From Bacillota bacterium (GTDB taxonomy: Bacteria; Bacillota_I; Bacilli_A; RF39; UBA660), in assembly GCA_015059335.1 (NCBI GenBank), contig SVAP01000003.1, forward strand, positions 1 through 64,000: a stretch of 64,000 nt of DNA. The letters are read 5' to 3'. Below, piece after piece: positions 16,815 to 27,148 of the stretch. The position numbers were made by a program, and so were the translations under genes. Numbering within the stretch: position 1 is the first letter of the stretch; each line of letters opens with the position of its first letter. The notes beneath the pieces are model-generated. The model was not told the origin of the DNA and did no database searches. It saw only the letters and a program-made list of their open reading frames with translations.

Positions 16815-16851
16815 AAGCACTATCCCTTCTATTATATATTGGGTAGTGCTT
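16815..16851 (-). terminator. Hairpin between prmC and spoIIR covering the spoIIR ribosome-binding site
   Basis: On the minus strand AAGCACTACCC pairs with GGGATAGTGCTT (one A bulge), followed by TTTTT that runs directly into the spoIIR ATG. It can act as a terminator of the upstream operon, and the GGG of the spoIIR Shine-Dalgarno sequence (GAAGGG, 16829-16824) is in the stem. Confidence 0.7.
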
Positions 16852-16858
16852 ATATATT

Positions 16859-17575
16859 TTATTCAATATTATTAAAAATAAATATAAATCTATCTTTATT
16901 TTGTAAATCTTGTTCTAATTTTATTATTGAATTAGGAAAATATTGTTCTGCAATTGACATTATTTTTTTACCTTGCATATATCCTATTTCAAAGGCAATA
17001 ATTGATTGTTTTTTTAAATATTTATGAGCTTTTGATAATATTTCTTTATAAAAGTATAAACCATTATCATCCGCATACAAGGCACTATGGGGTTCATTAT
17101 TTTTAACCAAATCCATAATTTCTTCATCATGACTAATATATGGTGGATTACTAATTATTACATCATATTTTTTATTTAGTGGTTCTAATATATTTCCTAA
17201 ATAAAAATTTATATCTACATTATTTAATTTAGCGTTATTTTTTGCAACTTCAATTGCTTTATTTGATATATCAACTGCATCCATATCACAATTTATTTCT
17301 TTTTTTAACGTTACTGCTATACATCCACTACCAGTACCTATATCTACAATATCTATTTTAGTATTAAAATATTGTTTTATATAAGATATTGTCCTAGATA
17401 CTAATTCTTCTGTTTCAAATCTTGGTATTAATACATCCTTATTTACTTTTATTATATTACCATAAAAATTAACGTTACCAACTATGTATTGAACAGGTTC
17501 TCCATTATTTAATCTTTGAATTGCTTCTTCAATATCTCCATTATAATATTTTTCTAAATATTCAATATTGGTCAT
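16859..17575 (-). CDS. prmC: PrmC, release factor glutamine methyltransferase
   Basis: Methylates the Gln of the GGQ motif of RF1/RF2 using S-adenosylmethionine. Seen: VDIGTGSGCIAV (AdoMet loop) and the catalytic NPPYISHDE; 238 residues, shorter than the usual 275-290 because the N-terminal substrate-binding helices are reduced. It lies 9 bp after prfA, its substrate gene. RBS GAGGGG precedes ATG 17575. Confidence 0.95.
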   Translation of the reverse strand: MTNIEYLEKYYNGDIEEAIQRLNNGEPVQYIVGNVNFYGNIIKVNKDVLIPRFETEELVSRTISYIKQYFNTKIDIVDIGTGSGCIAVTLKKEINCDMDAVDISNKAIEVAKNNAKLNNVDINFYLGNILEPLNKKYDVIISNPPYISHDEEIMDLVKNNEPHSALYADDNGLYFYKEILSKAHKYLKKQSIIAFEIGYMQGKKIMSIAEQYFPNSIIKLEQDLQNKDRFIFIFNNIE

Positions 17576-17584
17576 TATATTTTG

Positions 17585-18640
17585 TTATTCCCCTCTTAAC
17601 TTACGTGTTTGATCTTCTGTTATAAGTGCATCTAATATTTCATCAACTGCACCTTCCATAACTCTATCAAGTTGTTTTGTTGTAAATCCAATTCTATGAT
17701 CAGTTACACGATTTTGTGGATAGTTATATGTTCTTATTTTTTCACTTCTATCCCCAGAACCAATTTTACTTCTTCTTTCTGCACCTAATTCTTCTTCTTG
17801 TTCTTTTAATTTTAAATCGTATAATCTTGTTTGAAGAATTTTAATAGCTTTTTCTTTATTTTTAATTTGGCTTCTTTCAGTTTGGGAATAAACAATAATT
17901 CCTGTAGGTATGTGAGTTAATCTTACAGCTGAGTCTGTAGTGTTAACACCTTGACCACCGCATCCTGAAGAACGTGTAATATCTATTCTTACTTCATTCA
18001 TATCTAGTTGAAAGTCTACTTCTTCTGCTTCTGGCATAACAAGTACAGTAGCAGTTGAAGTATGCACTCTACCTTGTGTTTCTGTAGCAGGTACTCTTTG
18101 TACTCTGTGTGCGCCACTTTCGTACTTTAATTTTGAATAAACATTATCTCCTTTTACTAGAAATTCAATTTGTGAAAAACCACCTGCTTCTCCTTGTTCT
18201 TCGTTATATACTTCTATTTTCCATCCTTGTTTTTCAGCATATCTAGTATACATTCTATATAAATCTCCAGCAAATATATTTGCTTCATCACCACCAGCTG
18301 CTCCTCTTATTTCTATAATAACGTTTTTTCCATCATTAGGATCTTTAGGTAGCAACATAATTTCTAAATCCTTAATTAGTTTATCTTTTTGTTCAGTTAA
18401 GTCTTTTAATTCTTCGCGAGCAAATTCTTCCATTTCTGGGTCTTTAATCATTTCTTCTGCAGAAATTATATCTTCATCTACTCTTTTATATTCTTGATAA
18501 GCATTATATACATCAGTTAATTCTGCTTGTTCTTTATTAAGTTCTAGTGTTTTTTTTATATCACTTAATACTTCTGGTTTCATTAATTCACTAGTAATTT
18601 CATTATATTTGTTTTCTATACTTTGTAATCTTTCTATCAT
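17585..18640 (-). CDS. prfA: Peptide chain release factor 1
   Basis: Reads UAA and UAG and releases the finished peptide. Seen: the codon-reading tripeptide PAT (in RVPATETQGRVH), the catalytic SSGCGGQGVNTTDSAV and the basic C-terminus; 351 residues. Start: ATG 18640 with GAGGAGG and 6-nt spacing; an upstream GTG at 18655 overlaps the RBS. It is followed by prmC, which modifies it. Confidence 0.97.
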   Translation of the reverse strand: MIERLQSIENKYNEITSELMKPEVLSDIKKTLELNKEQAELTDVYNAYQEYKRVDEDIISAEEMIKDPEMEEFAREELKDLTEQKDKLIKDLEIMLLPKDPNDGKNVIIEIRGAAGGDEANIFAGDLYRMYTRYAEKQGWKIEVYNEEQGEAGGFSQIEFLVKGDNVYSKLKYESGAHRVQRVPATETQGRVHTSTATVLVMPEAEEVDFQLDMNEVRIDITRSSGCGGQGVNTTDSAVRLTHIPTGIIVYSQTERSQIKNKEKAIKILQTRLYDLKLKEQEEELGAERRSKIGSGDRSEKIRTYNYPQNRVTDHRIGFTTKQLDRVMEGAVDEILDALITEDQTRKLRGE

Positions 18641-18698
18641 AGGAATCCTCCTCACCGTATAAATTATATCACTAATTCAAAAAAAGAAAAAGAAAATA

Positions 18699-19121
18699 TT
18701 ATTCTTCTTCATTTTCATCTGTATCAATTACAACTAAATCTTCTAAATCATCATCAGCGTAATCTTCATTTTCATCATATTCTGTAGTTATATCTTCTTC
18801 TTCTGGTTCCTCATCTGTTGTATCTTCTACTTCTATATCAATGTCATCATCATCATCGATAACCATTTTTGTTGAATGTCTTTCTTTTAAATCCCAATTG
18901 CCCGTTTCTAATGCTATAAATCTTTTATCTGTTGTTAAACTTGTATAAAAATCAGCTATTTTAGATGTGAATTCATCTTCACTTAATTCTAATAATTCAG
19001 ATATTGTTCTAAAAATTTCAACTGTTGATTTTGATTGTTTTTCTGTCTTTAAAATTTCATATGCTATATCTGTAAAAGATAATAATTCTAATTCTGATTT
19101 TTTCATTTTATTAATATTCAT
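18699..19121 (-). CDS. rpoE: RNA polymerase delta subunit
   Basis: Bacilli-specific RNA polymerase subunit that weakens promoter complexes and helps recycle the enzyme. Seen: an N-terminal HARE-HTH domain (about residues 8-80, SFTDIAYEILKTEKQSKS, DKRFIALETGNWDLKER) and a highly acidic disordered tail (about 88-140, mostly Asp/Glu); 140 residues. The start at 19121 has AGGAGG. It begins only 11 bp after argS. Its presence supports placement in Bacilli. Confidence 0.94.
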   Translation of the reverse strand: MNINKMKKSELELLSFTDIAYEILKTEKQSKSTVEIFRTISELLELSEDEFTSKIADFYTSLTTDKRFIALETGNWDLKERHSTKMVIDDDDDIDIEVEDTTDEEPEEEDITTEYDENEDYADDDLEDLVVIDTDENEEE

Positions 19122-19132
19122 GATTATTCCTC

Positions 19133-20746
19133 CTACATTTTATCTGGTGCGGATACACCAATTAAGTTTAGTGCATTATTAATAGTAATTTGTACACCCT
19201 TTATAAGCGCTAAACGTTCACTTGAATATTTTTCATCGTTAGTAAGTATTTTTTCTTTTGCGTAATATGTATGAAATAAACCTGCTAATTCATATACATA
19301 ATTTGCAATTAAATGTGGTAATTTTCTTTCTGCACTATCTTTAACTATATTTTCAAATTCATATATTTTTTTCAAAATATCATATGCTTCTTCACTTGAA
19401 ATAGTTTCAAATTTATCAGCTATCTTTATATTTTTTTCTTTTGCATCTTTTAATATAGAGCAAATTCTTGCATGTGCATATTGAATATAATATACAGGAT
19501 TTTCATTAGATTTTTTAACAGCTAAATCCATATCAAAGTCTAATTGTGTATCTAAACTTTTGTTAGCAAAGAAATATCTTGCAGCATCAATTCCTACTTC
19601 TTCCATAAGTTCTCTCATTGTAATGGTAAGACCTGTTCTTTTACTCATTTTTATTTCTTCACCATTTCTTAATAATCTAACCATTTGTAGTAATTTAACT
19701 ATAATTTTATCTTTATTATATCCTAATGCTTCTACACTTGCTTTTAATCTGCTTACATATCCATGATGATCAGCTCCAAGCACATCAACAATCTCATCAA
19801 ATCCTCTATTAATCTTATTTAAGTGATATGCTATATCAGGAACTAAATATGTATAGTTGCCATCTGTTTTTACTATAACACGGTCTTTATCATCTCCATA
19901 TTTAGTAGTTCTTAGCCATGTTGCGCCTTCACATTCATATAGATTATCATTTTCTCTTAATATATTCAAACATTTTTCAATATTTCCAGAATTTCTAATA
20001 TCTTGTTCGCTAGTCCAAACATCAAATGTTGTTCTAAAATCCTTTAAATCTTGTTTTATAATTTCAATTAATGTTTTTGTACCATATTCTTTAAAAAATT
20101 TTAATTCTTCGTCTATTAAACTATTACCATATTCATTATATATTGATTGTGCGATATCAATGATTTCATGTCCATGATATCCATTTTCAGGCAATTCTTC
20201 ATTAAAACCACATATGTTTCTATATCTAACTTTAAGTGATTTTCCTAAATTTTCTATTTGTACACCTGCATCATTAAAATAATATTCCCTTGTTACATCA
20301 TATCCCGCAAAATCTAAAATTCTACAAATATTATCTCCATATGCTGCTCCTCTACAAGTTCCTACGTGTAATAATCCTGTTGGATTCGCACTTACATATT
20401 CAACGTTTATTTTAATATTATTTTTGTTTTTTGCTCTACCATAATTTTCATTTTCATTAATCGCTTTACATAAATTCTCGAATAAATATTCTTTTTTTAC
20501 AAAAATATTAATAAATCCAGGATTAACAATTTCAACTTTTTCAAAATTATTATCTTTTTCAATATCATTTTTAATTTTTTGTGCAATATTCATTGGGCTA
20601 TCTTTTAATATACGTGCTGTTTTTAAAGCAATATTGCTAGAATAGTCACCATGTGTTTTATCTTTAGGTATCTCAATTATTATTTCCTCTAAATCAATAT
20701 TTATACTTTCATTAATCCTTTGTTTTATATATTCTTTTATATCCAT
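19133..20746 (-). CDS. argS: Arginyl-tRNA synthetase
   Basis: Class I aminoacyl-tRNA synthetase charging tRNA-Arg. Seen: N-terminal tRNA D-loop binding domain (1-90), the HIGH-type motif SANPTGLLHVGTCRGAAYGD, KMSKRTG in the fold's second signature, and the C-terminal DALR anticodon-binding domain; 537 residues, near the short end of the family (about 550). Start MDIKEYIKQRI with AAGGTGG. It lies after ywiB and before rpoE. Confidence 0.96.
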   Translation of the reverse strand: MDIKEYIKQRINESINIDLEEIIIEIPKDKTHGDYSSNIALKTARILKDSPMNIAQKIKNDIEKDNNFEKVEIVNPGFINIFVKKEYLFENLCKAINENENYGRAKNKNNIKINVEYVSANPTGLLHVGTCRGAAYGDNICRILDFAGYDVTREYYFNDAGVQIENLGKSLKVRYRNICGFNEELPENGYHGHEIIDIAQSIYNEYGNSLIDEELKFFKEYGTKTLIEIIKQDLKDFRTTFDVWTSEQDIRNSGNIEKCLNILRENDNLYECEGATWLRTTKYGDDKDRVIVKTDGNYTYLVPDIAYHLNKINRGFDEIVDVLGADHHGYVSRLKASVEALGYNKDKIIVKLLQMVRLLRNGEEIKMSKRTGLTITMRELMEEVGIDAARYFFANKSLDTQLDFDMDLAVKKSNENPVYYIQYAHARICSILKDAKEKNIKIADKFETISSEEAYDILKKIYEFENIVKDSAERKLPHLIANYVYELAGLFHTYYAKEKILTNDEKYSSERLALIKGVQITINNALNLIGVSAPDKM

Positions 20747-20748
20747 AT

Positions 20749-21126
20749 TTATACCACCTTATAATTTATATTTAATTGATATTTGCAGTTTTTATCAATA
20801 TTTACTAATTCAAATTCAATATTTAATTTATTTTCTTCAATTATTATTCTTGTTGTAGTTATTTCAAAATTAAATTCCATATTTTCCTTTTTTAGTTTAT
20901 ACGAATTATTTGTAGTAGTTTTACCCAATATCAAATTATAAATCATTACTATGTCATCATTTTCTCTTTTAAATATTATTTCATCTTTTTTTATATCAAT
21001 TGTTAATATATCATTTTCGCTTTTGAAACTAATATTATTACTATTTTTTTCGCCATGACAATCATAATTAATAATTGTATTTGTATCATCGTTTTTAAAA
21101 TATCCTTTTATTTCAATTTTATTCAT
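20749..21126 (-). CDS. ywiB: YwiB-family (DUF1934) beta-barrel protein
   Basis: Function unknown. 125 residues, beta-strand rich (MNKIEIKGYFKNDDTNTIINYDCHG opens the domain in two strands, and it closes with a repeated strand pattern ending YQLNINYKVV), as in the lipocalin-like DUF1934 family. It is directly upstream of argS, the position of ywiB in B. subtilis. Start ATG 21126 (GTGGTGA nearby); a TTG at 21150 would add eight residues without support. Confidence 0.8.
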   Translation of the reverse strand: MNKIEIKGYFKNDDTNTIINYDCHGEKNSNNISFKSENDILTIDIKKDEIIFKRENDDIVMIYNLILGKTTTNNSYKLKKENMEFNFEITTTRIIIEENKLNIEFELVNIDKNCKYQLNINYKVV

Positions 21127-21238
21127 AAAAATCACCACTACAAATTTCAACTGACATTATACCACAACATTATCATTTTTGCACTCATATTTTAACTTTT
21201 TTTCTTCATACTAAAAAAGAAATGTGAGGTATTGAATT

Positions 21239-23200
21239 ATGAAGATGCTAAAAAAGATATTTAAACTACTTTTTGTGAGTACTTTTTTATTTATTTTTAT
21301 TCATATTTTATTTTATACACTTGCATATTTTAATTCAAAAATTGAAATAAAAACCGCAAACAGTTTTAGTTTCTATGATATGAATAATAATTTATTTTTT
21401 ACTGGTAATGATAATAAAGAATGGATTAAATTAAATGAAATATCACCAAATCTTATTAACGCTACGCTTGCTATAGAGGATAAAAATTTTTATAAACACA
21501 AGGGATTTGATTATTTAAGAATTTTAAAGGCAATGTATTTGAATTTAAAAAATCAAAATATTGTTCAAGGTGCATCAACTATAACTCAACAATATGCTAG
21601 AAATTTATATTTAAATATGGAAAAAACGTGGAAAAGAAAAATTGATGAAGCGTGGATTACTCTAAAATTAGAAACTCATTATACTAAAGATGAAATATTA
21701 GAAGGATATTTAAATACTATTAATTATGGACAAGGAGTTTATGGAATTGAAAATGCTGCCAAATATTATTTCAATAAAAGCAGTAAAGATTTAAGTGTGG
21801 GAGAGGCTTCAATGCTTGCTGGTATTCCTAATTCACCTTCTAACTATTCACCACTTATCGATGAATATAGTGCTAAAAAAAGACAAAAAATAGTATTAGA
21901 AGCAATGAAAAGTAATAATTATATTACTGAAGATGAATATATTTCTGCTTGTAATACCTCATTAGCATATTATGGAAAAAAAGATAAATACAATCTTGCA
22001 ACATTAATGTATTATCAAGATGCAGTTATGGAAGAATTAAAAACAATTAAAAGTATTCCAACATCTTTTATTTCCACTGGTGGTTTAAAAATATATACAT
22101 CATTAGATATAAGTGCTCAACAAACATTTGAAGAATCGATGCAAAAAAATATTCAAAATTTTCCAGAAGCGCAAAGTATGGGAGCAATGATGAATCCAAG
22201 TAACGGTGAAATAGTATCCCTAATTGGTGGGACTGATTACACAAAATCCCAATATAATAGAGCTACAGATGCTAAAAGACAAGTTGGGTCATCTATGAAA
22301 CCATTTTTATATTATTCAGCATTAGAAAATGGATTTACAGCTTCAACAAGATTTATGTCTTCTCCCACAACATTTACATTTGGTTCTAATCAAACATATT
22401 CTCCTAAAAATTATGCAGATAAATATCCTGATAAAGAAATATCTTTAGCTACTGCTATTGTATATTCTGATAACATTTATGCTGTAAAAACTCATATGTT
22501 CTTAGGCGAAGATGTATTAGTTAAAACCGCAAAAAGAGTTGGAATAGATTCAAAGTTACAATCAATTCCATCATTACCATTGGGTACTAATGAAATAAAT
22601 TTATTAGATTTTATTGGTGGTTATGGTGCTTTAGCTAATGAAGGATATAAAATTACTCCACATCTTATTAGAAAAGTTGAAGATGCAAACGGAAATGTAT
22701 TATATGAATATAAGGATAAAAAATCTAGAGTACTTAATAAAAATACCACATATATTTTAAATGAATTACTATCAAATACGTATAGTTATGATTTTATTGA
22801 TTATTCGACACCTACACTCATAAGCATTGCTCCTAAACTCAAAAATAAATATGCAATTAAAAGTGGTAGTACTGATACTGATTACTGGACAGTTGGATAT
22901 AATAAAGATATAGTACTTGCAGTATGGTATGGATATGATGATAATAAAAAAATAGACTCTACTGAGTCTAAAGTTAGCAAACAAATATGGGCTGATGCAA
23001 TTGAAGGATATTTTCAAGACAAAACTACCTCTTGGTATGAAATTCCTGATGATGTTATTGGTGTTCTAGTTAATCCTATTACTGGTGAATTGGCTAGTGA
23101 AACAGATCAAAAAAAACATATATGTTATTATATTAAAGGTACTGAACCTTCAATTTCTTCTGATGATCAAATAATTAAAGATAATTTTATTTCACAATAA
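21239..23200 (+). CDS. Class A penicillin-binding protein (transglycosylase/transpeptidase)
   Basis: Polymerises and cross-links peptidoglycan at the outer face of the membrane. Seen: N-terminal anchor (residues 5-30); GT51 domain with ATLAIEDKNFYKHKGFD and QGASTITQQYARN; transpeptidase domain with nucleophile motif SSMK (about residue 360), SDN (YSDNIYAVK) and KSG (AIKSGSTDTDYW, in place of the usual KTG); 653 residues. It lies alone on the plus strand between minus-strand operons, with SD GAGGT before ATG 21239. It resembles PBP1A/2c-like enzymes, so I give no symbol. Confidence 0.93.
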   Translation: MKMLKKIFKLLFVSTFLFIFIHILFYTLAYFNSKIEIKTANSFSFYDMNNNLFFTGNDNKEWIKLNEISPNLINATLAIEDKNFYKHKGFDYLRILKAMYLNLKNQNIVQGASTITQQYARNLYLNMEKTWKRKIDEAWITLKLETHYTKDEILEGYLNTINYGQGVYGIENAAKYYFNKSSKDLSVGEASMLAGIPNSPSNYSPLIDEYSAKKRQKIVLEAMKSNNYITEDEYISACNTSLAYYGKKDKYNLATLMYYQDAVMEELKTIKSIPTSFISTGGLKIYTSLDISAQQTFEESMQKNIQNFPEAQSMGAMMNPSNGEIVSLIGGTDYTKSQYNRATDAKRQVGSSMKPFLYYSALENGFTASTRFMSSPTTFTFGSNQTYSPKNYADKYPDKEISLATAIVYSDNIYAVKTHMFLGEDVLVKTAKRVGIDSKLQSIPSLPLGTNEINLLDFIGGYGALANEGYKITPHLIRKVEDANGNVLYEYKDKKSRVLNKNTTYILNELLSNTYSYDFIDYSTPTLISIAPKLKNKYAIKSGSTDTDYWTVGYNKDIVLAVWYGYDDNKKIDSTESKVSKQIWADAIEGYFQDKTTSWYEIPDDVIGVLVNPITGELASETDQKKHICYYIKGTEPSISSDDQIIKDNFISQ

Positions 23201-23201
23201 A

Positions 23202-23231
23202 AGAATATCCTTCTGGATATTCTATTTTTTT
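23202..23231 (+). terminator. Terminator of the penicillin-binding protein gene
   Basis: Stem AGAATATCC / GGATATTCT with TTCT loop and a T7 run. The end of noc on the other strand overlaps it. Confidence 0.9.
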
Positions 23232-24445
23232 AAATCTATTATTATTTGATGAGATTCTATTGAATCCTGTTCACTTACATTAATAATATAGCCATTATTT
23301 TGTAAATTCATAATTGTATTTCTAATAACTGATACCGCACCTGTTATATCTTGTCTTTGAATTATAGGTTGTGGAGAATTTTGAATGTTATTAGATTGGT
23401 TTATTTGTTCAGTATAATTATTTTGTAATATGTTTTGAGGATTTATTTGATGTTCATCAAAATTTGGTAAATTAGTTGGCATAAATGTACTAGGATCAAT
23501 ATAATTATTTGATTCTGTTTCATTATTCCCCATATTCATATTAACTTGTTCATCGTCTAAATTGAAGAATCTTCCTCCTATTGGAGCTTGATTATTTGAT
23601 TCTATTGTATTTTGTTCAAATGTTGGAATTTCTATTGGAACATTTAATTTGGTTTCTTCTGATGGAACAATCTCTGGGTTTATATATACTGAATTATTAT
23701 TATTTTCTTGTTGTATTGGTTGAACAGTTTCAATAACTGGGTTAGATTTAATTTCATCAAAAGGATTGACTTGATTATCACTAACAGCTGGTATATCTGA
23801 ATCTATATCAATTATTTCTTCTATTTCAAATTGATCAATTTGATTTTCACCTAAAAGATTTTTAATTTCTTTATCAGTTTCTCTAACGGTCATTCTGTTT
23901 TCAATAATTTTATTTAACATTTCATTTTGTTGTACATTATCTTTTAACCTTAATAAACTTCTGGCATGTCTTTCAGAAATTCTATTATCTAATAATGCTT
24001 GTTGAGCTTCCTCACTTAAATTTAATAATCTTAATTTGTTTGAAACTGTAGATTGATTTCTTCCCACTCTTTTTGCTAATTCTTCTTGATTTATTTGTCC
24101 AAGCTCTAAAATCTTTTCATATGATTTTGCTTCTTCTATAGCAGTTAAATCTTTTCTTTGAATATTTTCAACTAATGCAATTTCTGCACTTGATGTATCA
24201 TCTAGTTCCATTACAATTGCTGGTACTTCTTTTAATGATACTTTTTGTGCAGCTTTATATCTTCGTTCACCTGCAATAATTTCATAACTATCCCCTAATT
24301 TTCTTAGTACCAGAGGTTGAATTATTCCATGTTGTCTTATTGAGTCTGCTAATTCATCTAGTGCTTCTTCATCAAAATTTTTTCTAGGTTGAAAACGATT
24401 TGGAATTATTTTATCTACACTAATTTTTTGAACTTCTGTGTTCAT
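23222..24445 (-). CDS. noc: Noc, nucleoid occlusion ParB-like CTPase, with long C-terminal tail
   Basis: DNA-binding clamp that in B. subtilis keeps the division septum away from the nucleoid. Seen: CTP-binding motifs GERRYKA (59-65) and ENIQR (93-97); HTH with residues typical of Noc rather than ParB (Gln131 in NQST, Lys137 in NKLRLL, Arg159 in ERHAR, where Spo0J has SRPH, NHL and GHG). It follows rsmG as in B. subtilis. Odd: it begins MNTEVQKISVDKIIPNRFQP without the N-terminal amphipathic membrane-targeting helix of B. subtilis Noc, and residues about 200-407 are an extra Asn/Gln/Pro-rich tail. A perfect Noc-binding palindrome lies in oriC (30752-30765). Confidence 0.88.
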   Translation of the reverse strand: MNTEVQKISVDKIIPNRFQPRKNFDEEALDELADSIRQHGIIQPLVLRKLGDSYEIIAGERRYKAAQKVSLKEVPAIVMELDDTSSAEIALVENIQRKDLTAIEEAKSYEKILELGQINQEELAKRVGRNQSTVSNKLRLLNLSEEAQQALLDNRISERHARSLLRLKDNVQQNEMLNKIIENRMTVRETDKEIKNLLGENQIDQFEIEEIIDIDSDIPAVSDNQVNPFDEIKSNPVIETVQPIQQENNNNSVYINPEIVPSEETKLNVPIEIPTFEQNTIESNNQAPIGGRFFNLDDEQVNMNMGNNETESNNYIDPSTFMPTNLPNFDEHQINPQNILQNNYTEQINQSNNIQNSPQPIIQRQDITGAVSVIRNTIMNLQNNGYIINVSEQDSIESHQIIIDLKK

Positions 24446-24501
24446 TAAGGACCCCTCCTTATTTTTATTCTATATTTTATTTTATCTTGTTTTATGTTTT
24501 T

Positions 24502-25206
24502 TTACAATGGATTTTTTTTAATTTGTTCAAATTTTCTTGGATATTTGATATTTGTACTATTAATTTTTGTAAACTTTATTAAATTTCTTATACTATTTTC
24601 TATTGGTAATTTAAATGTTTCAATTTTTTCTAATTTACAATTTAATTCTTTACATGTGTGATTAATATTAGTTATTTCATCCTCAATATTTGCTTTCATT
24701 GCTACAAATGAACCATTTATTTTTATCATTGGTGAGGCAATTTCTAATAGTATATTTGTTTTTGCCACTGCTCTAGCTGTAACTATATCATATTTTTCCA
24801 CATTTTCTCTAGAATATACTTCTGCCCTACAATGAATTGCTTCAATATCTTTTAAATTTAATTCTTTGATTATTTTATTTAGAAAAACTACTCTTTTATT
24901 TAATGAATCTAATAATGTAATATTTAAATTTGGGAAAACAATTTTTAATACTATACCTGGAAATCCTGCGCCACTTCCAATATCACATAGTTTTTTATTT
25001 TTATTAAGTGGTATTATTTTACATAATGTTAAAGAATCATAAAAATGTTTTAAATATACTTCTTTTTTTTCTATGATTCTAGTTAAATTCATTACTTTAT
25101 TTTCTTCTATTAATAACTCATAATATTGTTCTAATTGTTGTAATTGGGATTCAGTAATGTTAATACCTAATTTTTTAATTTTATTAATAAATTCATTAAT
25201 TTCCAT
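24502..25206 (-). CDS. rsmG: RsmG, 16S rRNA m7G527 methyltransferase
   Basis: Methylates N7 of G527 (E. coli numbering) in the 530 loop of 16S rRNA. Seen: [15 protein letters not shown] (AdoMet loop) and [13 protein letters not shown]; 234 residues. Start ATG 25206 with AGGTG upstream, overlapping the end of mnmG by 11 bp; a GTG at 25215 is an alternative. Order mnmE-mnmG-rsmG-noc is the Bacillus order. Confidence 0.96.
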   Translation of the reverse strand: MEINEFINKIKKLGINITESQLQQLEQYYELLIEENKVMNLTRIIEKKEVYLKHFYDSLTLCKIIPLNKNKKLCDIGSGAGFPGIVLKIVFPNLNITLLDSLNKRVVFLNKIIKELNLKDIEAIHCRAEVYSRENVEKYDIVTARAVAKTNILLEIASPMIKINGSFVAMKANIEDEITNINHTCKELNCKLEKIETFKLPIENSIRNLIKFTKINSTNIKYPRKFEQIKKNPL

Positions 25207-27061
25207 TTTTTTCACCTTTTTTTAAATATACTGAAAGAATTGCGATATCAGATGGATTAACACCACTAATTCTTGTTGCTTGTCCTATTGATGTTGGTTT
25301 TATATCATTTAATTTTTGTCTTGCTTCTGAAGCTAAATTTGGTATTTTATTATAATCAATATCACTAGGTATTTTTTTTGTTTCTAATTTTAATAATTTT
25401 TCAGCTTCTCTTAATGATTTATTAATGTATCCTTCGTATTTAATATTAATTTCAACCTGTTCTAATACTTCTTTATCGTAATTTAATTTATAAAAATGAT
25501 TTATATGGTCCATATTAATTTCTGGTCTTTTTAATAACTCAAATAGTGTTATTCCATCTTTTAATATAGTTGATGGTATATTTTTCAGATATTCGTTAAC
25601 TTCTTTTATTGGTGTTATTTTATTGTTTTTTAATTCATCAATTAATAATTCTATATTTTTCTTTTTGTTTAATAATTTGTTATGTCTTTCTTCATCAATT
25701 AATCCTGCAAGATAACCGTATTCTCTAAGTCTTAAATCAGCATTATCATGTCTTAGTAAAAGTCTAAATTCAGCTCTTGAAGTTAATAATCTATATGGTT
25801 CTTGTGTTCCTTTAGTTACTAAATCATCTATTAATACACCAATATACGCTTCATTTCTTTTTAATATTAATGGTTCTTTTCCTTCTAATTTTAATGATGC
25901 ATTTATTCCTGCTATTAAACCTTGTGCGGCCGCTTCTTCATATCCACTAGTTCCATTTATTTGTCCTGCAGTATATAGGTTTTCTATAATTTTAGTCTCT
26001 AACGAAGCATTTACTTGCAATGGATTAATTGCATCATATTCTATTGCATATGCATATTTTAAAATTTTAACATTTTCTAATCCTTCTATACTGTGTACCA
26101 TTTTCTCTTGTACATCATATGGCATACTAGTTGAAAACCCTTGTAAATATATATCATCATAATATAAACTCTCTGGTTCTAAAAATAATTGGTGACGTTC
26201 TTTATCTGAAAAACGTACTACTTTATCTTCAATTGATGGACAGTATCTAGGTCCTATTCCTTCAACATATCCACCATACATACTTGATTTAGATAAGTTA
26301 TCTTTAATTATTTGATGTGTATTTTGATTAGTATATACTAAATAACATGGTTCTTGTTTTTCAACATCATACATGGGTTTTGTATCAAAACTAAACGTAA
26401 CTGGAATTTTATCTCCATCTTCTCGTCTTGTTTTTGAATAATCTATTGTTTCTTTATCTAATCTTGGTGGAGTACCTGTTTTTAATCTTTGTATTTCAAA
26501 ACCTAATTCTTTTAAATGTTCACTTAAAAATAATGATGGTTCTTGATTATTTGGTCCTCTTCTAGTTCTTGTATCTCCCACTAGTATATCTGCTTTTAAA
26601 TAAGTTCCTGTTGTTAATATTACAATATCAGATGATATAGTTGTATTATCTTTTAATACTACACCTTTAATTTTATTGTCTTCTACTATTAAATTTTCTA
26701 CCATTGTTTCTAATAATTCAAGGTTTTCTTGATTTTTTAATGTTTCTTGCATAGTTTTAGGGTATGTAATCTTATCTGCTTGTGCTCTTAGACATCTTAC
26801 TGCTGGGCCTTTAGATGAATTTAACATCTTGATTTGGATATGACTTTTATCTGCATTTTTACCCATTTCTCCACCAAGTGCATCAATTTCTCTAACTACT
26901 ATACCCTTCGCACTTCCACCTATTGAAGGATTACATGGCATATCAGCAATATTATTTATATTTCCTGTTATTAATAATGTTTTATGTCCTTTTCTTGCAG
27001 AAGCTAATGCGGCTTCACAACCCGCATGTCCTCCACCTACTACTATAATTTCATATTTCAT
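25196..27061 (-). CDS. mnmG: MnmG (GidA), tRNA uridine-34 modification FAD enzyme
   Basis: With MnmE installs carboxymethylaminomethyl groups on wobble uridine 34. Seen: N-terminal FAD-binding [26 protein letters not shown] (active-site Cys), [11 protein letters not shown], and [16 protein letters not shown]; 621 residues. Start ATG 27061 with AGAAGG; the longer frame to 27091 starts upstream of the RBS. A terminator separates it from mnmE. Confidence 0.97.
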   Translation of the reverse strand: MKYEIIVVGGGHAGCEAALASARKGHKTLLITGNINNIADMPCNPSIGGSAKGIVVREIDALGGEMGKNADKSHIQIKMLNSSKGPAVRCLRAQADKITYPKTMQETLKNQENLELLETMVENLIVEDNKIKGVVLKDNTTISSDIVILTTGTYLKADILVGDTRTRRGPNNQEPSLFLSEHLKELGFEIQRLKTGTPPRLDKETIDYSKTRREDGDKIPVTFSFDTKPMYDVEKQEPCYLVYTNQNTHQIIKDNLSKSSMYGGYVEGIGPRYCPSIEDKVVRFSDKERHQLFLEPESLYYDDIYLQGFSTSMPYDVQEKMVHSIEGLENVKILKYAYAIEYDAINPLQVNASLETKIIENLYTAGQINGTSGYEEAAAQGLIAGINASLKLEGKEPLILKRNEAYIGVLIDDLVTKGTQEPYRLLTSRAEFRLLLRHDNADLRLREYGYLAGLIDEERHNKLLNKKKNIELLIDELKNNKITPIKEVNEYLKNIPSTILKDGITLFELLKRPEINMDHINHFYKLNYDKEVLEQVEINIKYEGYINKSLREAEKLLKLETKKIPSDIDYNKIPNLASEARQKLNDIKPTSIGQATRISGVNPSDIAILSVYLKKGEKNGN

Positions 27062-27120
27062 ATATATTACCTTCTTTTTTTCGACGTACATATTATACTA
27101 GAATATTTAAAATTTAACAA

Positions 27121-27146
27121 TAAAAAGAATCGTTATTGATTCTTTT
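27121..27146 (-). terminator. Terminator of mnmE
   Basis: Stem AAAAAGAATC / GATTCTTTTT with a GTTATT loop, right after the mnmE stop, so mnmG must have its own promoter or rely on read-through. Confidence 0.87.
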
Positions 27147-27148
27147 TA

